From contig CM074128.1 in the NCBI GenBank assembly GCA_037178625.1, positions 2,542,001 to 2,606,000 of the forward strand: a DNA stretch of 64,000 nucleotides, given 5' to 3'. Positions within the stretch are counted from its first letter, which is position 1, and each line of letters opens with the position of its first letter. Positions 20,463-30,544 of this stretch are shown in pieces. This stretch comes from Skeletonema tropicum. Its lineage: Eukaryota; Bacillariophyta; Thalassiosirophyceae; Thalassiosirales; Thalassiosiraceae. The translations under genes and the position numbers were made by a program. The notes below the pieces were generated by a model, which was not told the DNA's origin, made no database searches, and saw only the letters and a program-made list of their open reading frames with translations.

Positions 20463-22298
20463 ATGGTAAACTACAGCAGAGCACTCATCATCGCTGCTGC
20501 GGCAGTTCCTGCCTACGCTTTCACTGCGTCTTCATTTGGAAGGACAGCAACATCTCTCGCGTCATCACCTGCAATTGAGCAGGTGGACTCAAGAACAGGC
20601 AAACCTACCGGTACATCGTTCCTCCCCCAAGATGCTATCGACCGCGCTGCAGTAGGTAATCCCATCGAAAAGGCAAAGCTAGCCAAGGATGGAACATCTG
20701 CGTTCGTTGATGTCTATGAATACGCGGCCAAGTTCCGCGCTGGAGAGATGACATGGGAAGAAGTTGAAAAAGCTGACATGAACACCCGCCTGAAGTTTGT
20801 GGGTATGCTACACCGTGATAAGCGCACCCCAGGTCAGTTCATGATGCGTCTCAAGGTTCCTAATGGAATCGTCAATGCAGACCAGATGCGTTTCTATGCT
20901 GATTGTGTTGAGAAGTATGGAGAGGAGAAGGGAGTTGTCGATATTACCACAAGGCAGAACATTCAATTGCGTGGTGTCAAGATTGAGGATGCACCTGATA
21001 TCATTGACGGTTTGCATGCTCGTAACCAGACATCATTTCAAAGTGCCCTTGACAGTGTGCGTAACATGGTTGGAAGCCCTCTCGCTGGTATTGATGACCA
21101 GGAAATGGTCGACACTCGAGAGTTTTGCAATGCATTGAATGATCTTGTCAGTCTTGATCCAGTGACTGAAACTCGAGGCAACCCAATGTGGGGAAATCTT
21201 CCCCGAAAGTTCAATATTGCTGTGTCTGGCTCTCGCGATGACTATGCTCACACCCACATCAACGACATTGGTCTTGTGCCTTGCAAGAACGCCGAGACTG
21301 GAGTTATGGGCTTCAATGTAGTATTGGGGGGATACATGTCCATCAAGCGTGTTGCTGAGAGTATCCCAGCTGACATGTGGATTCCTGCCGATCGCAACTC
21401 TGTCGTTACTCTATCAGAAGCCATTCTCCGTATTTTCCGCGATGAGAGTGAGCGTAAGGACCGCCAGAAGGCACGTCTCATGTGGCTTGTAGAGAAATAC
21501 GGAGTTGCTGAGTTTAAGCAGGAAGTGATCAAGGAAATCAATTCATATGACCGCGGAGTGACCGTGTCTGATGCCCAACCCCTACCAACTGAGCCCTTTG
21601 AACGCCGTGAACTTTTGGGTGTTCACAAGCAACCACAAGAGGGAAAATCTCGTGTAGGTGTACTTGTTCCCACTGGTCGCTTGTCAGTGACTGAGTGTCG
21701 TGAAATTGCTGACTTGGCTGACGCTTACTCTGGCGGAGAGATCCGTTTGACTGTCGAACAGAACTTCATTTTGCCCAATGTAGACGATGACAAGGTTGAT
21801 GCTCTGTTGAAGGAGAAGGCTCTCAATGGCGCTCGTCTCAAGGTCAACCCTGGCTTCATCGAAGGAAACACTGTCAGTTGCACCGGCGCTGAGTTTTGCG
21901 GATTAGCCCTCGTTGAAACCAAAGCCAACGCTGAACACGTTGCCAAGAAGCTTGAAGATCTTGTGACTGTAGATAGACCTATCCGTATTCACTGGACTGG
22001 GTGCCCCAACAGCTGTGGCCAAGTTCAAGTTGCTGATATTGGTATCATGGGAGGCCCTGCACGTAAATTGAACGAAGAAACTGGCAAGATGATGGCAGTT
22101 CCAGGATGCAAGATCTTTGTTGGTGGAAGGATAGGAGAGGACGCTCATTTGGCCTTGGAGCCCTACAAGGAAGGTGTTCCATTGGAAGATGAGTCTCTTC
22201 TCCCCGAGCTGGTTGAGATTTTGAAGAATGAATTCGGTGCCAAGGACAAGACTATGCGTAAGCGTGACAAGCTGAAGAAGCTTGTGGGCCTTGCCTAA
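20463..22298 (+). CDS. NiR: Ferredoxin-nitrite reductase, plastid (siroheme/4Fe-4S)
   Basis: Reduces nitrite to ammonium with six electrons from ferredoxin in the plastid stroma. 611 aa from the ATG at 20463 (the GTG two codons upstream is not used). The N-terminus is a diatom plastid presequence: signal peptide ALIIAAAAVPAYA, then cleavage before FTASSFGRTA. Two ferredoxin-like/siroheme repeats follow. Cluster and siroheme cysteines are intact: C-x5-C in SCTGAEFCG and C-x3-C in TGCPNSCGQ. The basic LMWLVEKYG and TRQNIQLRG substrate/siroheme motifs are present. Length and architecture match plant and algal NiR. Divergent from NRT2; convergent with the AKR-like gene, 93 bp between stops. Confidence 0.97.
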   Translation: MVNYSRALIIAAAAVPAYAFTASSFGRTATSLASSPAIEQVDSRTGKPTGTSFLPQDAIDRAAVGNPIEKAKLAKDGTSAFVDVYEYAAKFRAGEMTWEEVEKADMNTRLKFVGMLHRDKRTPGQFMMRLKVPNGIVNADQMRFYADCVEKYGEEKGVVDITTRQNIQLRGVKIEDAPDIIDGLHARNQTSFQSALDSVRNMVGSPLAGIDDQEMVDTREFCNALNDLVSLDPVTETRGNPMWGNLPRKFNIAVSGSRDDYAHTHINDIGLVPCKNAETGVMGFNVVLGGYMSIKRVAESIPADMWIPADRNSVVTLSEAILRIFRDESERKDRQKARLMWLVEKYGVAEFKQEVIKEINSYDRGVTVSDAQPLPTEPFERRELLGVHKQPQEGKSRVGVLVPTGRLSVTECREIADLADAYSGGEIRLTVEQNFILPNVDDDKVDALLKEKALNGARLKVNPGFIEGNTVSCTGAEFCGLALVETKANAEHVAKKLEDLVTVDRPIRIHWTGCPNSCGQVQVADIGIMGGPARKLNEETGKMMAVPGCKIFVGGRIGEDAHLALEPYKEGVPLEDESLLPELVEILKNEFGAKDKTMRKRDKLKKLVGLA

Positions 22299-22391
22299 AT
22301 GTCGACAAACATTTCCTAGTGTACAAATGTCAATTGTGGGTAATCGATAATAGTTTGATTTTTTCTGAAGTAATGTTAGGCTTGAAATTAA

Positions 22392-23486
22392 TTAAGCTGC
22401 CAGTTGGCCGATTCTCTTCATTTCTTCGCTTGTAAGTTCAAAGTCAAACACATTAAGATCCTCTTCAAAATGGTTCTTGCTTTTACTTTGAGTGCAAAAT
22501 GAAGCCCCACTTTGAACTATCCAACGTAGCCCAACTTGTGCAGCACTCTTTCCATAATTCTTCCCGATTGAAGCTAAGTCAGTGCCATACCTCCCGAGCA
22601 CCCTAGATAATGGCGACCACGACTGAACATGTACTCCACGTTTTGCATTATATTCCAAAATATCACGAGGATGGAATGCCACGGAGAATGGAAGCTGATT
22701 TACAGTTGGCTTTGTAGCATCAGGGTTAACCAAAATTGCATCAAGTTGCGCTGGAGAAAAGTTGGATACAGCCAAATCATCGACAAGCTTATTGGCTTTC
22801 ATCTCCTCGAATCCTCTCCATTGTCCTCGGACACTGTCATCATTTGGACCAGGATAATCTAGCATAATCATGTCCAGCTTGTCTATGTTGCCAGCAGAAA
22901 ACGCTTGCATGTTTTCTAGACAGCCCTGTGCTGTTTTTTTGTATGCAGCTTCTTCTCCATTGACTCTATTGGATAGGACTGTTCCACTAGATATATAGAA
23001 GAGGAAAGATGTTAGAGCAAGAGCAATTGCGATCAAGCAACACTAACGATTGCAATACATAACCTACCAAATGTATAATTCATCACGTGGTACACCCGAG
23101 TCCTTAATTGCCCTTGCAAACCCTTTTTGATTCCCTGCAAGAACGCTTGCAAAGAAGTTTCGATAACCAACCTCCAGCGCTGTAAGCGTGAGCTTGTACG
23201 CTAATTCATCATTGTAAATCTGTAACCCAAAAGATGCAAGAGGAAAAGCCTTTTTGTTCTGACTATTCAACGTTATTGCATTGGAGGAGGTGGCTGTCAA
23301 CTCATCTGCAAAAGCAGATGGTGGATTTATCAGGGAGGCTGCTGCCCCAGCTGTAGTCGAAGCAATGAGATTTGATACTGCAGTTCTCCGAGTAATCATC
23401 TCAGTTGATGTTGACGACGGCAGCTGCAGCGCCGTCGTTGTTTGTTGAAGGAGCCCAACTATGAAGATATTGATCAACTTCATCAT
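22392..23486 (-). CDS. Aldo/keto-reductase-fold pseudoenzyme, Tat-type lumen targeting, 2 exons
   Basis: Exon 1 is 23486..23068 and exon 2 is 22986..22392. The 81-bp phase-2 intron (GTAGGT...CTAG) gives 337 aa reading LYI-C-GTVLSN across the junction. The AKR barrel is clear (ALEVGYR, AIKDSGVPRDELYI, LAVSNFSPAQLDAIL, VNQLPF, HVQSWSPL, SAAQVGLRWI, FDFELTSEEM). All four catalytic-tetrad positions differ: Asp of IDTA is F112, Tyr of YGNE is A117, Lys of FITTK is T142, and His of LIHWP is D183. The PKS motif that contacts NADPH reads TQS. The presequence has a signal peptide, then ITRRTAVSNLIAS...PPSAFA-D, a twin-arginine thylakoid signal with AxA site. Predicted: a catalytically dead AKR-fold protein in the thylakoid lumen; role unknown. 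Confidence 0.85.
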
Positions 23487-23913
23487 GGGATTTATAATTA
23501 TTACTAGCTATGAGCTCTCTCTCTCGATAGAGCAAGTACCTAAGAGTGAAGGGATCCTTCATTCTCATTGCATGCAGAGCAGGCAGGCGGCCAAGGAGGC
23601 GGCTAAGTATTCATCTCGCTGATATGTAGATGTCACTCCTCGATCTTTTTCTTTTGGCGCGCCTGCTGAAGAAGCTCGGTATGATGCCGGATCTTGGATC
23701 TTTGAAGTGAAGTGATGGCGGTGTTCGCAAGAAGCAATCACCAATCATCATATCTACTTATCAAGCACCGATGATGATGCAGTTGCAGCTGCATGGTGTC
23801 ACCATGTCGGCGATCCAATCATAAAAAATAAGAGAGAGGAAGTGTTATCAACTAAAAAAGCTAGCAGCTGCTGAATAATTTATTTCCAAGTCGACCAACG
23901 CTTTCATCGTGCA
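23487..23913. promoter_or_regulatory. Divergent region between pseudo-AKR and small plastid protein
   Basis: 427 bp between divergent starts. Contains GATGATG and CTGCAGCTGC-like words, but no element I can name. The two products may share expression because both look plastid-targeted. Confidence 0.3.
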
Positions 23914-24300
23914 ATGAATCCGCTTACATCAATCCTAGCAATCTTACTTGCATCTCTGGGTTCAATTGTTTCCTTCCAGATCAACGTCACCCCCCAACGT
24001 TCCTCACGCCAAGTGATGGGACCTCTGCGAATGTCGGAGTTGAGTCCAATTGATGAAATGTGCATCGAAAATGTTGCAGAGTTCTGTCTTCATGAATCGT
24101 GTGACGTCGAGGAGTACGAGGCTCTTGTGAATCAGCTTGAAGAGCAAAGGGACCATTTCATTCGGCATGTTGCCAATGTAGAGAGTCTTCTTACACGTCT
24201 CAAGGACTCGAATCATCCAGAAAACAACCCTGATGAAGTCAATAAGCTTATTGCTGACATCAAAGATACGCTGAAGACCAAGTCACCAGTGTCTCCTTAA
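23914..24300 (+). CDS. Small plastid-type protein, unrecognised (128 aa)
   Basis: ATG at 23914 followed by a signal peptide (MNPLTSILAILLASLGSIVS) and an F at the cleavage point (IVS-FQINVTPQRSSRQ). This gives an S-F variant of the diatom plastid import site and a basic, hydroxylated transit region. The mature part, from about residue 38, is acidic and helical, with two cysteines (DEMCIENVAEFCLHESCD has three in all) and a likely coiled coil (YEALVNQLEEQRDHFIRHVANVESLLTRL). No family I can name. The compact, ordered second half supports a real protein. Confidence 0.65.
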   Translation: MNPLTSILAILLASLGSIVSFQINVTPQRSSRQVMGPLRMSELSPIDEMCIENVAEFCLHESCDVEEYEALVNQLEEQRDHFIRHVANVESLLTRLKDSNHPENNPDEVNKLIADIKDTLKTKSPVSP

Positions 24301-24865
24301 CTCTGGATTTCGGAAGTAGATTCATGACCGAATGTAAAGAAGGTTATGAAATTGAAGAAGAAGTCGTGAACTCAAGTAGGCCATGGGGTTTGAGGTTAGG
24401 CAGCAGTCATCATCATCTCTCCGAGGGAGAACTATTAGGAAGGCAGTATAAAGGCAGATTGTAATCTAAACTTAGGTCTGACACATCATATTTGATTAGA
24501 GAATAATACGAAGTAGCAAACACAAACTTTCTGCCTGACTTTTCATTTTCTTGAATCATTACTTGATGCAACTTCTTGACAAGGGAAAAACATATCGTAC
24601 TCCAAAACAGTGTTTATTATCATACATAAGAAGGCAGGTGCTGGGTGCTGATGCCAACCCCAACCCCAATAGAATCAGAATGCAATATGCAATCGGCACT
24701 GGAAATGCTGGGTAGAGTACCAGTTCCTATGTGCATCGAAGGCGCCCAAAATCCATTGAGGATCTTGGATCTTTTCAGTGGTGTCATTCTTATATCATAC
24801 AATACTCATTTTGCAGCCAGCAGCCATTCTCGATCGCAATACCATACCATTCATCCATTGAAGAA
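24301..24865. other. Intergenic, nothing recognised
   Basis: 565 bp, no gene. A short GCTGGGTGCTGATGCC and CCAACCCCAACCCC simple-sequence patch lies near 24638-24665. An open frame enters the next gene from 24731 but has no ATG before 24866. Confidence 0.4.
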
Positions 24866-25630
24866 ATGACGGAAGGAAATCTTAGGCAAAGGCGAGGCAA
24901 ACAGCAGCCCGGTGGAAAAAATGCAACGATGAAGGAGGAATCGTCAGGTGGTACCGACGAATCTGCCGGTGCCAAAAAAATAGACCCAATCGACCAGCTT
25001 CAAAATGCAAGGCAAAAGCTCATGCTGTCGCATCAACGCACAGTCGATCTTCATACGGCATGGCGTGCTCAAATGTTCCGAATCTCTCTGCTAATCATCT
25101 TTGTAACTATGCATCAATTACAATCTCCAATATCTGCATGTATTGTAGACATAAAAGAATCAAATGAAGCTGCTGGCGAATCAGGGGAAACAATTATTAG
25201 TGGACTTAATGCAGCCAAGTTCATCTTTACTGAATGCTTCTGTGAGCTGCTAGGAGTAATCATCGCGTCACTGTTATCATACTTTCTCGCAATAAGCAAA
25301 AATTCGCCGCTAGAATTGGATGCCTGGCCATATGTTGCATCGTCTGCTCTTGTACCTCCGTGTCTTGGATTTTATTTCCATTCCAAGAACCTCGGATGTC
25401 TCGGCACGGGTATTGATGATGATTCATCTCCTACTCGACAATTCCCTGTTGTTGTCATTTATCACACAATAGTAACATTTGCCTCAATGTTCATGAAGAA
25501 TGGCATACGCCAGTGCGAAGAACACGTCAACTTGGTGAATGACTCAATCAAAGACTTTCAAAGGATGGACAAGAAGATAAAACAAAAGAAGCAATTAAGG
25601 GAGAAAGCAGCTAAAAAGAGACAGAGGTAA
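24866..25630 (+). CDS. Multi-pass membrane protein, unrecognised (254 aa)
   Basis: The frame stays open back to 24731 (GTG), but the first ATG is 24866 (MTEGNLRQRRGKQQ). A charged cytosolic head precedes hydrophobic segments at residues ~77-92 (MFRISLLIIFVTM), ~121-143 (FTECFCELLGVIIASLLSYFLAI) and ~155-167 (YVASSALVPPCLGFYF), with one more around VVVIYHTIVTFASMFM. It ends in a strongly basic helix (KKIKQKKQLREKAAKKRQR). No family named. The Lys-rich tail would suit ER retention or RNA contact; both are guesses. Confidence 0.65.
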   Translation: MTEGNLRQRRGKQQPGGKNATMKEESSGGTDESAGAKKIDPIDQLQNARQKLMLSHQRTVDLHTAWRAQMFRISLLIIFVTMHQLQSPISACIVDIKESNEAAGESGETIISGLNAAKFIFTECFCELLGVIIASLLSYFLAISKNSPLELDAWPYVASSALVPPCLGFYFHSKNLGCLGTGIDDDSSPTRQFPVVVIYHTIVTFASMFMKNGIRQCEEHVNLVNDSIKDFQRMDKKIKQKKQLREKAAKKRQR

Positions 25631-25722
25631 TTGGCGTCCACAGCTTTGAATGCACCTGCAAGAACAATTTGTGGGTTGGGTTCATTCTTAAATATATTTA
25701 AATGTTCTTTTGTGAAACTTCG

Positions 25723-28428
25723 TTATGGATGCCCATTTAAGGAGTAGAATGGAATTACAAGAGGACGTGTTGTGCTATTGATCGAAACAAGCAGCTGGAG
25801 CTTCTTGGCCCGATTGCAAAATTTAGCAGCTGTGGAACAGCCTCTAGCATGGATATGCACGGATAAGATGGCATACTCAAATAGGCCCAGCGAACACATT
25901 TCTTCCCCTAGTGATTTTGATTGTGAAACCACTTCGCGACCTCTCTTCTCTACGTGTAGAACACGCTTCTTGAAACGGTCGTCACTGCAAATCTCCATCA
26001 TTTTCTCTCCTTTCCTTCTAGTAGAGGCATCAACAGCGAATTGCTGGTAAGGAAAAGAAATCACTCCATTAGAGAATCCCGTGTTTTGTAACAGTATTCG
26101 TAACTCTACCACGGGAATAGGTCCGTAGGATCGTTTACCTTCACTGCCTTGGTTGAGCATCACGCTGCGAGATGTTTCTCCATTACTTCGTTCCATCAGA
26201 GTTACCCATCCGCTGATCAAGCCATCCAAGCTCGAACCACCCATGAACGCTGAACCTTCCAGTGAACACGGTGGTTTTACGTTCCTTTCGGCCATGCGGC
26301 AATATAAATCCAAGTTTGGAGATGCACTCTTTTGTTTGTCATCTTCATCATCTTCGAAATCTTGCCATTTACGCACAGCAGTTGCACCAAAGCGTTTGAT
26401 GCAATGGTTCAACCACAAATCCTGATCCTGGAAAATGTTCTGCTTTGACCAACTCTTCGCAACGCAAAGACACCTGCACAACGAAGACGGATCAAGAAAC
26501 GAAGCTATTCGTCGAGCTAATTTGGGTGTGTCAGTGACATCGCGGATAACATCACATCTTCGCTGTTCCTCCTCTGCTAATGAGCATATCGTTGCTGGGG
26601 AATCCGACTTTGCCTTCTTTGCTGCAGGTTCACTTGAGTTTGACTCATTTGAGTTTCCGCAGTCACGTAGAGTTGCATCGCTATTGCTCTCACCACTCGA
26701 CGTAGTTAACTGAACACATGATGGGACGGCATCAGGGTCAACCTGTTTATTATTTGCCGCGCCTTTTAGGCGAGCAACCTCCTTCATCAGTCCCTCACAC
26801 TGAGCATTCAGACTCATGAGCATTGATGCAGACAAAGCAACAAAACTCGGTCGATCCCATTTCTTGGCACTCGAAGCTTCCTTGATTGTATTGCTCATCA
26901 AGCTTGCCAAGTGATTTTGTTTGGAAACTGTTGGATTATTTCCTCCGACACTTACAGCTGCCCCTCCTGATGAATTTCCGTTGTTTGTCAGATAGTTGAA
27001 ACGTTCTTTGGATTGTGCTCCTGCTAAATCGATTGCCACTGCAAGTTCTTCGATGGCATCATTCAACCGAATGCGAGCATCTTTTGCACGCTGTTTTTTG
27101 CGCTCATAAGCAATGGTAGATCCGACATCTTTAGGCATTGCCTTTGGTAGAGGCGGAAGCATATGTGGCGGAGCCCTGGGCATCATAGCATAAGGAGGTT
27201 TACCTACGACTACGCCAGGCGGTGGTCGCGGTGGAATGAGAGCAACCGGTGCACCAGCACGAGCAACCGGTGCACCGGTCCGAGCCGGAGGAGGAGCAGG
27301 CACTGATGGGACTTTATGATTACCCCCGAAACCAAATTTTGATCGTTGAGCTGTGGCATATGCAATTGACCCTTTTGTTTTTGCGTGTGCTGCAGAATGC
27401 GGAGCTACCGGATAGGGATAGCCCGCAGGATAGACTGGAGCAAGCGATTTGGGTTGTGGTGGAGCAGGTCTAGTGCCTAGAGGGCCAACCGCAATCTTTT
27501 TTCCAGGTGGCTGATTGATTGACTTAGTAGTTGGAGCTGAGTTTCGTGGTTTTGAATCAGGTGGAGTAGCGGAATTGGAGGCCATTGGTGTCGGTGGTGC
27601 AATAGTTGCTGTTGCAGAAAGTGCTGCCTCTACTGCAGCAGTTTCCCCTGGTGATGAAGTGCTTGCTATTGCAGCTGCTGTTGCAAATGCTGCTGCCATA
27701 GTCTTCTCCCTGGGTGGAGAAGGTATAGGTAGAGGTCGCTTCCTTTTATATGGAAGAGTTGGATGATCTTTCTGCGTAGACATGACATTTTTCGCAACAG
27801 CTGATGACACTTCTTCTTGCAAAGAAGATCCGGAAGACACATGTGGAAGGGGTCTATTACTGCTATATGCTAAAGCTGCACCCGTCCTATCATCATGATC
27901 TAAAAACAGTTCCGAAAGATTCATGTCATTTTCACTTAAGCGGATAATCTCGTCAATTGCATCGGAAGTTTCGATATCAAGCTGCTGAGTCGATTGATCT
28001 GCATCCACATTTTGAATCCGAGGCAGAGGCGATAGAGGACAGTTGAGAGTGCTAGAATCTTTTGACATGGATTGTCTCGAGCGTTTTGCACCGAGTGATC
28101 TTCTTCCTCTGGGTGCAGGTATTTGTAGCCCCAAAGTTGCATTAGATCGGTCCACCGGTAAGTTGAACGTTGGTAGTTTGGCATTATCTTGCACTTGCAT
28201 GTGCACAGCATTCAAAGATGAATAATCATGTCCCGTGTAATGATTATTAGACTCAAAATTTGCCGTCAATGGTTTCTGCGTAGAAGTATGTTTGCCTTGC
28301 TGACTATGACCACCAGCATTATCGGCGTCAAGCAGCAATTCTTCGATGTCTCCAAGAGATTTGTCAAGATCTGCTGTAGTTTTTGGGCTGAAAAAAACTT
28401 CAGCTACCGGCGAAAGAGGAGCTGACAT
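25723..28428 (-). CDS. F-box-like protein with long disordered N-terminus (901 aa)
   Basis: Single exon, ATG at 28428. Residues 1-440 are low-complexity: Ser/Pro/Ala-rich with an acidic patch (DEIIRLSENDMNLSELFLDHDD) and a proline-rich centre (PPPARTGAPVARAG, PPLPKAMPKD). A short charged helix (RKKQRAKDARIRLNDAIEEL) is followed by the folded part. Around residue 640 an F-box-type motif reads TPKLARRIASFLDPSSLCRCLCVAKSW, followed by DQDLWLNHCIKRFG as in many F-box proteins. The C-terminal ~200 aa (GWVTLMERSNGETSRSVML... VVELRILLQNTG) is a domain I do not recognise. Likely the substrate adaptor of an SCF ubiquitin ligase; substrate unknown. Confidence 0.75.
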   Translation of the reverse strand: MSAPLSPVAEVFFSPKTTADLDKSLGDIEELLLDADNAGGHSQQGKHTSTQKPLTANFESNNHYTGHDYSSLNAVHMQVQDNAKLPTFNLPVDRSNATLGLQIPAPRGRRSLGAKRSRQSMSKDSSTLNCPLSPLPRIQNVDADQSTQQLDIETSDAIDEIIRLSENDMNLSELFLDHDDRTGAALAYSSNRPLPHVSSGSSLQEEVSSAVAKNVMSTQKDHPTLPYKRKRPLPIPSPPREKTMAAAFATAAAIASTSSPGETAAVEAALSATATIAPPTPMASNSATPPDSKPRNSAPTTKSINQPPGKKIAVGPLGTRPAPPQPKSLAPVYPAGYPYPVAPHSAAHAKTKGSIAYATAQRSKFGFGGNHKVPSVPAPPPARTGAPVARAGAPVALIPPRPPPGVVVGKPPYAMMPRAPPHMLPPLPKAMPKDVGSTIAYERKKQRAKDARIRLNDAIEELAVAIDLAGAQSKERFNYLTNNGNSSGGAAVSVGGNNPTVSKQNHLASLMSNTIKEASSAKKWDRPSFVALSASMLMSLNAQCEGLMKEVARLKGAANNKQVDPDAVPSCVQLTTSSGESNSDATLRDCGNSNESNSSEPAAKKAKSDSPATICSLAEEEQRRCDVIRDVTDTPKLARRIASFLDPSSLCRCLCVAKSWSKQNIFQDQDLWLNHCIKRFGATAVRKWQDFEDDEDDKQKSASPNLDLYCRMAERNVKPPCSLEGSAFMGGSSLDGLISGWVTLMERSNGETSRSVMLNQGSEGKRSYGPIPVVELRILLQNTGFSNGVISFPYQQFAVDASTRRKGEKMMEICSDDRFKKRVLHVEKRGREVVSQSKSLGEEMCSLGLFEYAILSVHIHARGCSTAAKFCNRAKKLQLLVSINSTTRPLVIPFYSLNGHP

Positions 28429-29759
28429 GGCTTTTGCTTTTGGTTACTATGAGTCTATCTGTGATATTGGTGCAATCCTACTTGGTACGTCAGAGACCTT
28501 CTTGCTTGGCATGGTTTAGGGAAACAATGTCACGTTGTGGTCGGTGGCTGGTTGATGCGGATTCTGCGGTTTTGCTCGTGGCCGCCTACCGCCAGAAAAA
28601 TCGTCGGAAGCACGGGCAAGAAACAACCACACAAGTAGCAAAAAACGGACAGGCTAAGTACCAGTCTAAAACTAGTTTGTTCCTTAAGTTTCAGGGTATC
28701 TTTGCACTCTTCGATCTCGGTCATTTTCCAGCCGATTAAGCCGCCCATTGAAGCTGACTGCGGCTGAGGTAATGCTCATTCGTGTACGTCCAATTATCAC
28801 TATGATTGGTCGGGTATTGACTGAGATCGAAGCACTCAAAGAATGTAATATTGATTGATTTGGACGCTTTTAGACCCCGAATCAGTCTGTTCCTTTATCG
28901 CTAATATTCATCTTTTTACGTGATAAAATGCAGATGTTAGCGATATCTGAGATCTAATTCAATCCAAAAATTCAGGGTATCTTTTCATTTCCATTTCACA
29001 ACCGCAACATGTTCATTCGTCGCCTCTTTGACCTCCCTCACAGTAATACGCATGGGTCCATGCCAATAAATCACTGCGCCCCGTCCTATCCACTCCCTTG
29101 CCATGCTCTGAGATGAATTTTGGGCTTGGCGGAGTCGCCAATGACTCTCAGTACACTCTGAAATGACCGTGGGTCAAAAATACATACTTCGTCTTCATGA
29201 CAATATAGTGCATATCGGGCACTGGTACTTGTCTCAAGGCTCCAATCCCGTCTTAGAAAGCGTTATTATGGTCATAGAAAAGAATGGGTGCGGTTGGGAT
29301 GTTTCGCCAACCGTTATTTGGAAGATAATTTGATGTGACGTAAATAATGACTAACCCGGGAGGGGCGGATCAAAACTAATATTGAAGCAGCAGCAGTTAT
29401 CATCCAAGAATGAGGTAACGCCACTGCACCGATCAATAAAAGATTCTTCAAACGATTTGAGAGTTTCATCCAACGTGTGATAACTCTCTAGAGGGAGACA
29501 AATGTTTGGAGATTTCTTGGGGGGAGAGTCATGGATTGGAGAAAATCTTACTTGTGTCTGCAGTCTGTAGACTCTATTGCTTCACGTTAGTGAAAAGATC
29601 CATCATGACTATAAAATGTTTCGAGGCAAAAAAACAACGACGATACCGTGGTAGTTTATTATTTATCATGCTTGTATATATCTTATTATACACAAGTGGG
29701 ACGGGAGATAAGTGGGAATGGTGGTGGAGTCGACTATGAGGAGTGTTATAGGTGGTTGA
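28429..29759. other. Long spacer with pieces of a possible mobile element
   Basis: 1.33 kb without a convincing gene. Short words recur: TTCAGGGTATCTT at 28690-28702, 28971-28983 and again at 30486-30498; AGTCTGTTCCTT at ~28885; and an inverted-repeat arm at 28660-28692 (see the separate entry). Short ORFs here are not supported by composition or similarity. Confidence 0.5.
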
Positions 29760-30544
29760 TCAAGTGAAGACGACAGATTGTGATAGGTTGTGTCTATAAT
29801 TCCTCTCTCCATAAACAGCGGCACGATTTTGTCCTGAGAGTGCATTCACTTTCTCGGCGTATGAGTCGACGATTGAATCTTGTAGTGCCTTCATCTCCGG
29901 TGTCAATTTTTGGGACGGAGGCGGAGGTGCAGCAGATTCATGTTGATTCTTCTTCTGCCGCCTAGATTTTGGCTGCCGACTGTCATTATTACTATTGCTA
30001 TCATCTTTATGACGGCGCTTGCGTCCACCAGCATCTAACGGCCGTTCCCCTTCGGCGTGCGGGAGAGCACCGCGACGGCGTGGAACTCCTGTCGGCATCG
30101 TCAAATAATTCGCCGCAAAGGAAGAGCCGCTGAGTTATCTAGAGATGTTATCATTAATTATTTAGGCGCTGCCTTTATGGATGCGATTGACATTAATTTC
30201 ATCATCAATGATAATGCAGTGTGTGCGATTGCGCCGGCGTCATTTATTATACCGTACCACATATCTCAAGGTATGTACGTGCAAAAAGATTCCCTGAAAC
30301 GGAAATCGCACCTCAAAACACAGCAATTCAGCATTGTTGACATTACAGCGTTCGATCTGCTCCTATACCGCCTCGGAGGCCGACACCAAGCATAGCAACC
30401 TCCTCTACAGTGTCCTCGCCGACTCCCCCTGGCTTGGATTCACTCAAATCGGTCACTAGGGTGTCCGAAACAAGCAAAAAGAAAATTCAGGGTATCTTAA
30501 GGAACAGACTCGAAACTTAAGGAACAGACTAGTTTTAGACTGGT
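28660..30544. mobile_element. Candidate decayed element bounded by ~33-bp inverted repeats
   Basis: Left arm 28660-28692 (begins ACCAGTCTAAAACTAGT) and right arm 30512-30544 (ends ACTAGTTTTAGACTGGT) are reverse complements with one mismatch in 33. Inner copies of AAGGAACAGACT and TTCAGGGTATCTT suggest rearrangement. No transposase seen and no clear target-site duplication. The small ORF at 29760..30098 lies inside. Confidence 0.4.
29760..30098 (-). CDS. Possible small basic protein (112 aa), unrecognised
   Basis: ATG at 30098 (a TTG lies two codons upstream). The first two thirds is low-complexity and basic (RKRRHKDDSNSNNDS, KSRRQKKNQHE), with a poly-P stretch. The C-terminal ~45 aa (LTPEMKALQDSIVDSYAEKVNALS, then ERNYRHNLSQSVVF) looks ordered. 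No homologue recognised. It lies between possible inverted-repeat arms, so it could belong to the element or be chance. Confidence 0.35.
   Translation of the reverse strand: MPTGVPRRRGALPHAEGERPLDAGGRKRRHKDDSNSNNDSRQPKSRRQKKNQHESAAPPPPSQKLTPEMKALQDSIVDSYAEKVNALSGQNRAAVYGERNYRHNLSQSVVFT

Noticed and set aside
28434..28739. 101-aa ORF next to the F-box start
   Set aside because: Overlaps the inverted-repeat arm and likely promoter; no domain or codon support.
30057..30395. 112-aa plus-strand ORF
   Set aside because: Antisense to the better minus-strand candidate in its first part, with irregular composition.
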